Shown here one piece after another: positions 29,052-40,502 of a stretch of DNA of 64,000 bases. The stretch's first letter is position 1; each line of letters begins with the position of its first letter. This DNA comes from Batillaria attramentaria (lineage: Eukaryota > Mollusca > Gastropoda > Batillariidae). Under the pieces are notes generated by a model that was not told the DNA's origin, searched no databases, and saw only the letters and a program-made list of their open reading frames with translations. The position numbers and the translations under genes were made by a program. The stretch is from positions 913,501 through 977,500 of the forward strand of contig JACVVK020000088.1 in the NCBI GenBank assembly GCA_018292915.2. The letters are read 5' to 3'.

Positions 29052-32000
29052 GTAAGCACGACCGATGATGTCCTAGGATCAAAGTTTCAGTTATCAACTT
29101 ACGTCCCCTTCGTTCCACTGTAGGCAGGTACAGTATGGATACACGTAGAGATCCGCTATCGCTACATCACTATGATCTCGGCGTCGCTAAATAGTGGTTC
29201 TTTATCCTGGACCGTGATTTCGGCACAGCATTACGTAAATTTGGAAAATCACTTTCCAGCATACAAAGATAGTCACGAAATCTGTTTTCGTATGGCATGT
29301 AATGATGTATTTTGGGAACATAGAAAAACAGGTATTGTAGAAGTGTGGACCGTAAAACAAAGTAACTGGCTTTTGCACCAAGTGCTACAGTGATCTGGCT
29401 TGAATTTGATTCATGAGCACTTGAGCTAAGTTGAAGCGGGGGGGGGGGGGGCACAAATGTATACATGTACACATGTCCATACATACCAGTCGTGCACAAA
29501 GGGGGGTGGTGGGGGGGCAAATTGTATACCAGTCGTCCACTGGGAAGGGTGATTGTATCCCGGCTCAGTGCGCGCGTGCTGATGCAGTTATATATGCCAA
29601 CAGCCTGACTGGCCAACTCTTGCGAGATTTCCTTGCTGTGTTCAGCACTGAGCCGACGCATTTCCGGCAATTCCTGAACTGAGTAAAACGGTGGAAAATC
29701 ATGGGGTAGAAGTGCCCTAGGGAAAATTGATTGAGTATTTGAATTTTGATTCTGAAGACTATGGATACCATCTGATTGGCCATTGAACCTGTTGAGGATG
29801 GGACGGAAAGTGCTTGGAAAAGACTTAGTTGAAATTGAAAAAAGGGTGTCTTGGGTTTTTTAACAGACATCGTCTGGTTGAAAGATGATGCTGCTTGCTG
29901 CGGCAGCCGTGCGATAATCATACACTGTTCTTTTGTGTCGTACAAGACGCGTTGCGTGATCGAAATGAAAGATCTATCAAAATTAAATTTAAAACGGATA
30001 TATATATAAATAAACTTAATGCTTTTAAATCTCAATCATCTTATGGCCGTATTCTTAAAATGCGTTGTTTAAATCAAAGTCGTAAAATAAATTCCGCGGT
30101 CATATGACTTCACCGTGCGAGAGCCAGTCCTAGCATACAATTGCACCCCGACTTGCGCAGCAGGTATACAATCGCCCCTACCAGTGGACGAATGGTATAC
30201 ATAATTTCCCCCTCCCATGTATGACTGGTATACATTTAGTATAATTTACCCCCTCCCCCAATGGGCGAACTGTACCAACTGAGCAGTAATATAATGAAGG
30301 GTTGAGGTTAGTTTAGGTTTAGTACCATAGGTTGAACTGAAGAAAGTTTCGAGTTAGTAACCTGGTTTGAATGAGGTTTAGGGTTAGTAATCTAGGTTAA
30401 AATTAAATGAGACAGGCTAGGGAATTCTCACTCTCAGCTGAAGAAAAGGAATGGGGGAAAAATTTGCACACACAGTCATGTACCATGATACATGTAGTGC
30501 CAGATGGGACAGTCTGACTTCATTTTTGAAGACTTGCATACATGTCAGTCCGAAGGCAGTACATGTATTTTACTTTCGGTGCAAGGAGATGCTACTAAAT
30601 GAATTTGAAAATGCTAAAATTTGTTTTCTGAAGTGGCACGTGGTCCCCCAGCAGGGCGTAACCTGTGCACGCCAGCCTAGGTTTGTCTTTTTTTTCCTCA
30701 GCAGTTCCCCAGTCCGACGAGATTTAGGATTGTCAGAATCACTGAGGTTTTCGGTTGGGGATCAGGTTGGGCTAGGTTTGGTTTAAAAACCACACATGTA
30801 TATAGATTATCACTAAATGATTATGAAAACAAACATCTATTCTAAATTATGTTTGGCATTTTCTTAAATAAATAATGTACCAGACGGTGAGACCAAACCC
30901 AAAACTGATCCCTAACCTTAAACCTGATTCCGACTTCTAACCCTAAACCTCATTCAGATTGAGTTACTAGCCCTAATCCTTCAACTTACATTACTAAACC
31001 TCCGCCATATTACTGTAGAACTTTGGCCTTAGCCTTGTTTTCTGTAATAAGTAGGACCCCTCTGAGTTACCTTTTGCCGTCACCCGATGGCCGTTTCCAA
31101 TGGCCAGAATTCAAATTACTCTGGTTTATATCTGTGGTGTTTGCTTCATCAGATGTTCAGGTTTGCTTTCTGAGGAAGTTTATACACACAGAGCACACAG
31201 ATGAACAATGTGTTGTACACGCACCTGATGTTACGTCTGTTCACGCAACTTTTAGTGCAGATTGCATTCTAAAAATAGACTACCAGGGGATCCAGCATGC
31301 ACAAGTTGGATTTTTTCACTGCCACTAGTTTTAGAGAACCATCATCCTGAGTTTTGTTATATATACCCCAAGGCGAGTTAACTTTCAGTTTCAATAACAG
31401 ACATGAATAAATTTATATAAAATAAAGATTGTTGTTCACTGTTCACAAAACAGATTTTCAACCGTGAACAGGATCGTTACACCTAGGTAATCATTTAATT
31501 TTATTCCCAACTGTCTAGTAAAGAGCGTAAAGTTCTGGCAGTTAATAGCATGTTTCTGACCTGATCCACGGATCGTTTCCAGTTGCTACATGATCATCCA
31601 AATTTTCATCGTTTGTGTGAGGGGACGTTATAAAAAATATATACTAGTACTAGGATCACAATTCGCTTCCAGAATCATCTTCAGAATACTTACTTCCTTT
31701 TCTAAAGGAGGCGTGTGAAACTCTGCACTCATAATCCTATAATGCGTCTGTTAGTTCCCACTTGTTTCTGGAGTTTGGTAAGCAATAAAATTTTATGGTG
31801 ATGTTGCACAAGTTTGCTGCAGTGCAAAGCTCACATAGACTACACTTTTCCCGCCAACTACTTCAAAGCTGTTATCACAGACCTGTCACTGTGTGCCTAA
31901 CGCTAGTAATGAGTGGTAAGGGAGCAGGGATGCCCAAAGATGTCAGAATGAGGAATACAGGGCTGGGCTACCAAGTGATTGGGTTTTAAAACCAATAAAT

Positions 32001-35000
32001 CATCATTTATAATACTGGTAAAATACCATTTGCAAAACCAGAATACTGAAAATTGAAATATTTATGGGATGCTGGTCCAAGGGACCAGTTTTATTTTCTG
32101 GGATTTGTACCCCCCTAATTTTACACACTCATCACTGAGTTGTATTGCTGTAAACGTAAAGTTCTGTCTTGACAAATGCCGTTATGTTCTTTTCCAGAAC
32201 CACCACCTGTGTCAGCAAGAAGTAGGAGGAAATCAGGTGAGCAGCCTCAGTCACCTGCTACATGTAGTATTTATACGTGTAATGATGGTATTGATAGTGA
32301 AATAGAAAAAAATGCTATAGATTTGTACATCTTATGGGATTAGTACAGACACTCCCCTTCTGTAAACGACAATACTGGTGGGCACCTTTTCCAGCCACTT
32401 GGCCCAAAGAGCTGCAAGCTAAATTACGCATGCATGTTGATGAGCACTGCACATTGCGAGAGAAGTGCTAAAAAAACAAGTTTGCTGGTGCGTACGGTGA
32501 CAACTACGAGTGATATCAGATGTGTTTTGGGACTGGTAGACCTCTAAATCTGGAAGTGTGCGTTAGGAAACCATTAGGGGGGTAAGGTTGTGTTCGAGAA
32601 CATTGAGGAGACAAAAGAGACTTGAAATAGAGAAATTGCAGACGGATGACAAACTAATGAAACTCAGACAGTGCCAAGTGCTATCAACTGGTGACCCATG
32701 ATACAAGTGCTGGTTGATTCAGGTGACCAAAATTGTTCTTGTTGCGCAGAATTGGAGACTGGCCTGATGTTTCATAGGCGAAGACTACTAATAGTACTAT
32801 CCTAATTCCTATTCATCTGATTGGGGGGGGGGGGGATCAAGATTCAAGTTGAGGGAGAGAAGCTAGATTTCTGGCTCAGTGAACGGTGCCAAATTTGCCA
32901 CACCGCTAGATGTGTCTGTAATTTTTACGTGAACCGCTGGTGTTTTCAGTTGGCTTTCCAGGTTCATGTAAGGCTAGATAGACAACTGCAAATGACGCGA
33001 GAAAACCAGGCTACATACAGGTTTTTTTTTTTTTTTTTTCCCCTTTTACAGTTTCAGCAGAGGGCTATGATCCGGAAGCTGATGAAGATGAAGCATCTGC
33101 AGAACCAACGGTATGTCAAGTTGCGTGTATATGATAATATGATAAAAAATAATGATCATACGATTACATTTTCATTGTTTCAGTGTACATGTATGTATAA
33201 GTGTCTAATGAAGTTATGAACTGTAATTTATAGACCCTCATCCTCTTGCATCCTCATTGTAGAAGCCACGTAGGCTTGGTGGCAACATCAGTGTTTCTTA
33301 TTACACAAGTCTGTGTGTCAGGTTATGTAGAGATTTCAGAATGAATCTGAATTCTGATGCAGACATTTTCAGGCTGTATAGTGTATGTAACTGACTTACC
33401 AAAATGACCTGTTGAATTTGACAAAGAGGATCAAAGAGTCCCTCAGTATTGAAAGCTGTAAGGAATACTAAACATTTTATTGTTACAAGTCTGCAAAGCT
33501 CCCAGGCATTGTCCTTGAGACTATTGCAGTAATGAATATAGTCTGGTTCACAAGAACCTTGTCACACCCTTTTGTACATTTTAGGTTTGATCATCAACCC
33601 CTGTCCTTTTGCATGCCACTCAGCAAATAGTCATTGGTTTTTCAAGGCTGAGGCTTTGCTTCTTATTTTCATCAGATTTGATCTTCATATGAATGAAGAA
33701 ACTCCTTAGAACCGGTGATCAACTATTATTCTTGGAAAACGAAACAAAGTATGCTATCCAAATTTTCGGGCCCTCAGCGGGCCCTTCATCAGTATATATA
33801 TATATAATAGGAACAAAGGCGTCGCTAAAGCCGAAAACATGTGCTCAATCAGGTCAAAAGTTGGGGAAGTAAGTAAAGCTGAGAGCGCTCCCTAGATCTA
33901 GGAGATGTGTGCTTTGTATGCCATTGGACAAGTCTGCCTTGCCCTATATTGGCTACAAGCCACAGTGGAAGATATAGTCAGGCCACCCACAGTGCTTGCC
34001 CAGCTGGCAAGGCCAAGAGAGTTTGGTCTTGTCCTTTCCTCTTTATATTCCTTTGTGCCCTGAGCAGCAACTCCAAATTAGCCTCATATTGGCTCCATTG
34101 ATGCATCACAGTCCCAGGCTGTAGGTCCCCATGTCAACTTTCACCTATCTGTGGTAGACTAACAGAGCTTGCAACAATGTAAGCACTCTAATACTTTGGC
34201 TGGACACTACACACTGAATTCCTTGTGGCGCTGTCTTCATGTAAGGTATCACAAGCTTGCCGACTTGTCACAGTTTCAGTGAAGACCATCTTGGCTGACT
34301 TTCTGTGACAGACCCCAAACGGGGTTGTGGCTCAAAACAAATGTCTCAAACATCAGATGAATCAGACTCAGAGTTCTCAGTGTGCGGCCAGTCTTTCACT
34401 TATTTTCCATTTGCTCTAGGTTGTTTATCCAAAAACTGATGAGCAGCGCGCGCGATTGAATGATGCTGTCAAACACATCTTGCTGTTCCGATCACTGGAT
34501 GAGGTTTGTACTTTCCTGAACACTTTTCTGATTGAGTAAATCACTGTATGTTCCATGTGATGCATATTCCCCTTGCAAGAAAGTCCACCAAACAGTGATG
34601 GGAATGGTTACAAACTGAGCTCCAATGATCTGCAGGCAGAGTGAAAAGTCTGAATCTGGAACAATATTTGAAGATGTGCTTTTGTGTTACTATGATTGGA
34701 TTCTGTTTTTCCTTGTTTATTGTCAGTGCATTGTTCTAGGGACGAGCAGTGCCAGTAACTTGAGTAAGCACAGTGTTGTGTGTATGGCTCAGTATTATTT
34801 TGTATGTGTAATTCTTTTAGGAGCTGATGCAAGAGGTGTTGGATGCTATGTTTGAGAGACAGGTATGTAATGGTTCATAGTATGCATGTTCTTGTGAGAC
34901 AGGTGTATTTGTTTCTGTTCTGCTGTTTTTAGAGAGACTCGCAGTTTGTCTTAAAGCGTTAGTTTAAAAAAAAAATTGAAACTCAAAATGTTGTTTTGCA

Positions 35001-35327
35001 TCTTCTAGGAAATTACATTAACGGTTGCACATCTTGCTCGGTGCTGAGCTACACATTTTCCAGGAAACTGGTACCTCTGAGTATTGCTACAAATAAAATA
35101 ATATCAAAAGCATCATATTGAGATGTAAAAGGTCAGCTTAAGAGAGTAAATGAAGGGAGCAAAAAGTGGATATATATAGTCCTTCCTGACATACATGCCT
35201 GAGATGTTTTGTTTCATAGACAGACTCAAAGGGAGTGTAGAGCAACTTTTTATCACAAGCTCATGCTTTTTGGCTCCCTTGTGTAACAATGGGAGTCTAT
35301 GTATTAACCCTCCGTCGTCTGTCTGTC

Positions 35328-35372
<45 letters not shown>

Positions 35373-38300
35373 AGAAAACTTTAACGTTGTCATTTTCTCA
35401 GAATCTACAAACAGTAGAGGCACCAAACTTGGCATGCTGATAGACTAGCACAAGACCTTTCAAAACATATCATTTTGAATGACCTTGACCCAAGGTCAAG
35501 GTCACTAAAGCTCTCTGTTTGAAAATTTTACATTGGCATTTTCTCGTAATCTACAAATGCCAGAGGTTTTAAACTTTGCATGATGATAGACATTGATAAG
35601 AACTTTACAGATATACATGTAGTCAATGACCTTCTGTCAAGGTCAAGGCCGTACAAGATAGTTTTGTGAAACCTTAACATTGGCATTTTCTCAGAAACAA
35701 TGAACAGCAGAGGTGCCAAACCTGGCATGCTGATAGACAGTGATAAGACCTATGCACACATACCATCTTAAATGACCTTGACTGAAGGTCAAGGTCATTG
35801 AAACAGTGTTCGGAAATTTTACATTTGCATTTTATCAGTATCTAGAAGAATCAGAAGCATCAAACTATGTGCGATGATTGACATTGGCAGCACCTTTACA
35901 GACATACCTGTGTTCAGTGACTTTTAGTCAAGGTCATGCAAGCGTATTTTTTTTGGAAACTTTAACCTTGGCATTTTCTTCAAAACAGACAGTAGAGGCA
36001 CCAAATGAGGCGTGATGATAGACAGCAATGAGACCTACCTTTCTGAATGACCTTGACTGAAGGTCAAGGTCATTAAAGCTGTCTGTTGTGAATTTTAACA
36101 TTACTGTTTTCGGAGGAACTACAAATGCTAGAGGCATCAAACTTGGCATGATGATAGACATTGATGAGATCTCTTTTGAATGACTTTGACCAAAGGTCAA
36201 GGCTGTACAAACTGTTTTGGGGAAAATTGTAATATTGCCAGGAACTCAGAGCGCCAGACACATCACTTAGCATGATACTGGATAGTGATAAGAGCTCTAC
36301 AAACATACTTTTGTGAATGACCTTGACCTGTGTCACAAGGGAGCCATGGAGGCTTCTGCCTCTCTAGTTAAAATTATTATTTATTGCAGTGTCCCTGATG
36401 ATCTAGAAATGCTGTTATTCATTAAACGACAAAAACAAACTATCTTTGCATTATAGGTTAAGCCTGGGGACCATGTGATTGACCAAGGTGATGATGGAGA
36501 CAATTTCTATGTAATTGACCAGTAAGTATAATCTACACCAAAAGGTTCAGTTTTGTTCGGTGTGAACACCAATACAACTGTATACTTAAATTTTAAATAA
36601 CCTTTTTGTTCTGTGTACACATAGGTATGCAGGAACATATATATATGTTTTGTGATCTAATTGTTATGTTCAACTCGCTTTCACACACACTCTACCCAAC
36701 AAAACACAACATGAATACCAAAATACCTGTATTATAGTATACTTTATTTTGCTTTTGTAATTTTGAGGTATTTTGATGCAGAAATAAGTGGTACCTGACA
36801 ACTAATAGCTATAACCCTCAAGCATTCAGTCCCCAAGAAATTGATCATTTATGAACGATGGACTTTCCAGGTACCACTGCTACATGGAAATAAAATATTT
36901 CTACGTAGGGTAACGTGTGGACATTAGCTATGCATCTGAGCTGCACATTCATCACAAATGACATATAATTGATGCGGAAGCACATCACTGGTGACATCAC
37001 TGGGCTACCCATTTATTCTGCCATTGCAGCGAGCATATTTTATGGTTCCCAAAAACCATTCAGAAATGTACCTTGTCCATTTTTTGGACAAATGCAGTTC
37101 ATTTTAAAGTTGTTTCTCTATAGAGAAACAACTTTATGGGACGGGGCAGATTTTGCTACGCGCAGCAGCAAGTTTCAGTGATACAAAACAAGACTGTGAC
37201 GTTTCTCCATACAATACATACTTTCACGCACACAGTGACTTAACGAAATCTGTGTCATAGACACTTGACGTGCACAGTATGCTGCTGCGTTCTTTTTGGC
37301 GGGAGTTGTGAGACGTGTGTGTGGACGGATGTAATAATGGCTATCTCCTAAACCACCTCGTTGGAGGGCTTTTTACTTTGAGATAAAATGGGCTGTCATA
37401 TTCTCCAGAACAACCTTTCACGATTTTTATCCTGCCGCATTTTTGGAACTGTTATCGCCCATTTAAAAAAATCGGTCATGTTACGTATTTTTACGAAAAA
37501 ATTGTTGAAATGGCTTCATTTTCTGAACTTGGGAAGATCATCCAATTATACTGACTGTATTCGTAGCACAGCGCTGTAGCTGTGACTGGTTTTGTGTAAA
37601 AAAAATATTTCCGAGGTAGGGGTGGTTTGTATATAAGGCAAAATATCTATTAAAAAGACTCCTTCAAATTACTCATCGTTCCGGTATTTTTGTCACTTGT
37701 GACAACTGCACATATGACATGAACTACTGCACTATTATAGCTTTAGTATTAAGAATAACAGAGCTTTTAGATAAACACATGTTTTCAAGTTTCTGCGAGA
37801 AGCGCCGGTCAAAAAAGTTCCAAGTTTGCAATTTCGTAAGTACAACCCAAGGCAAGTCCATGCTTCATCAGCTCTCTAGATCTTCCAGATTTTATGTAAA
37901 AATTAATTCAGTCAGGGAAGTCACAAAAGCAACAGGGAAATCACAAGACATGCACAAGCATCATCTGTCATACCACCGGTGTGAGGCTGACGTCAAACGC
38001 TTAGTTCACAGACAAAATCAGCAAGTATCGTCACTGCCTCCGACATTTCACCAGCCCTCTAGATCTTCCAGATTTCATGTGAAAAATAATTCAATCGGGG
38101 AAGCCACAAAGCCAACAGGGAAATCACAAGGACTACTCTACCCAGCTGGGTAGAGTAGTCCTTGCACAAGACATAAACAAGCATCCTCAGACGATCTCAG
38201 TGCTAGAGGCTGCCATCAAAAGTTTAGTTCACGGAATTGACGTCATTGACGTCTTTCCCTGAGGCTGACGTCAAATGTTTAGTTCACGGAACTGACGTCT

Positions 38301-40454
38301 CTCTCTCTCTCTCTCTCTCTTTGGGGAGCCAGGGTGGCCGAATGGTAGAGAGTTGGACTTTCAATGCTTGGGTTGAGAGTTCGAATCCCGGCTTGGGCCA
38401 AATATTTGTGCTGGCCTTTTTCTCGTTGCCCCGTCTTTGATATCACCCTTATGTGGTGGAAAAGGACGTTAAACTCCTAAACACCCACCCACCCTCCCTC
38501 TCTCTCTTCGTCTCTCTCTCAGTCTCTCTGTCCCTTCTTCCCCTACCCGGCCCCACCCCCAGTCACATGGCTAATAGGTCGAGGTCGTAGAGGATATAGT
38601 GTCATTGGTAGAACTTAGAGAGGGGAGAACCGGCAACAATAACAACAAAACAGACAAAATAAAATGAAGTTTGGAGAAACAATTTTGTAGGACGGGGCCG
38701 TTCCTCCTTGTTTTGACTTGCTGATGAAACAAATATTTTTCCATTTTTTTTGGGGGGGGGGGGGGGGGGGCGGAACAAAGGCGTCATTTTGTCGTATTTT
38801 CCAGCAGGTATTTACTGGACAGACTAACCTTGGAAGTGCAAAAGCCTGATTTACAAATATTGTGTTTCTCTTATGCTACGGTCACAACCGGCCGTACGGG
38901 CTCCTACGGCGGGTCTACGGCCAAAAATCGTGGCAAATCTTGCGAACGGCGCACGGGCGTCCTGCGAAATTTCGAGGCCGCAAGGATGCCGCAGAGCGCT
39001 GCGGCCGGTTTTCGACAAAATCAACAAACTCGACGATCACCTGCAATTTTTTACACACTTGCGTTGGCCGCACGGCCACTGTACGGCCAACGCATGATTG
39101 CCGCAAGTGCATCGTACGACCTGGACATCTCCGGGTGAGAAAAATAGGTCACGATGGCCGCACGATGACCGCACGAGTGACGCACGGTTGTCTTGCGTGC
39201 TCCCCACGAGGACCGCACGATGGCCGCACGTGATCACAGACCGCAAGTCGGTAGTACGATGTTTCCACGATGCATGCACGTCCTCCGTGCCTGCTCCGCA
39301 AGGCGGACGCAAGACGCAGGTGCGGGCCCGGGGGATGTTGGTGTGCAATGTAGAAGTGTTGCAGTGCTGTGTCAGTGTCTGTCAAGTTGTGTACGTGTCC
39401 ATAGGTTTGTCAAACTCTCTGTTAATAATATCCAAATCCTCTGATGTCTTCTTTCCATAAACAAACTACACACATATATATATATATATATATATGTAGG
39501 CTGGTCCCTATATGCATGAAAAACGCGCGTCGGCCATGGCCGTCGAACGACCGACGCACACCACGCGTACAGAGCACTTACGATAGCCGTACGGCGCACG
39601 CACGACACCCGTATAGCCCGTGCAAACATCGTCAACATCGGACGAACTTCGTACGCAGGCGTACGACCTCCGTACGATAACTGCGAGGACAACGTACGAT
39701 CCGTACGGCCGTCGTACGATTTTTGACCAACTGAAATCGCAAGACGTTACCCGTGCGAGACTTGCGGGGAACGTACGCCATCGCACGTATATCGTACGCA
39801 CGATTTGCAACCTTAATTTTTTTTTCTCAGATCGTAGAAGCCGCAGGCCGCAGACATTTCGTGGAGATCGCAAGCATAAAAAAATCGTGCGGCCGGTTGT
39901 GACCGAGGCCTTAGTCTTAGCCCAAACGGTGAAGGAATTTCGCAAATCTTGACAGTATCAACAAATTCCGGTCTGCTGAATCACATACTCATCACATGAA
40001 GCGTGGTGCGAATGGTTCCCATATTGTCTGCTTTGTTTCTCTCACTGCGCATGGCAAAGCAGAAGCATACACCATGACAAAATTCTCTTGGCTGTTAGGA
40101 ACATATTCGGGCTCCCAGTGTTTACATGGCTTGTAGCTTGAATGGTACCTGGGGTCTCTACACTTATGGTCCTCCCTGCGAGTTTTGCGCATGTAGAATG
40201 AATTGGTGAGTCATCATGATAGTCACTGTTTGTCTGCTTTTTGTGCCTACGGCATCTCTGAAACCCTTCAACCAGTTTTATTTATTGAAACAAAACGTTT
40301 AGGAGATAACTATAGGGACCTAGCCTGTCAACTGACTGCGCATGCACAGAGGGATCAACATTTTAAAATAAATCCATAATGGTTGATTGACACTTGCCAA
40401 TATGAGCACCCAGGATAAGAAAAATTCATAAGGGTTTGATATTTGACTGCCTCA

Positions 40455-40502
<48 letters not shown>

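Larger units (their letters stand above)
29052..32197 (+). other. PKA-RII intron 1
   Basis: Contains an inverted-repeat element (29438-30268) and a degenerate GGTTAG-rich inverted region (about 30295-30990). Nothing coding was recognised. Confidence 0.6.
37106..38715 (+). repeat. Dispersed repeat family X, longest copy (~1.6 kb)
   Basis: Opens with a perfect 30-bp palindrome, AAAGTTGTTTCTCTA and its complement, then TATGGGACGGGGCAG. Colinear with 7815-8974 over most of its length. It includes two tandem units of about 183 bp (TCTAGATCTTCCAGATTT at 37873 and 38058). It ends near GAGAAACAATTTTGTAGGAC-GGGGCC (38672), which echoes the opening GAGAAACAACTTTATGGGAC in direct orientation. No coding domain was recognised, and the class is unknown. 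Confidence 0.75.

Noticed and set aside
35478..36340. Regularly spaced repeats could suggest a CRISPR-like array.
   Set aside because: Units are ~145 bp, adjacent and homologous throughout, in a eukaryotic intron; no unique spacers or cas genes.
38830..39952. Many overlapping long ORFs in several frames.
   Set aside because: GC-rich MITE with few stop codons; no domain, and frames follow the repeat words.
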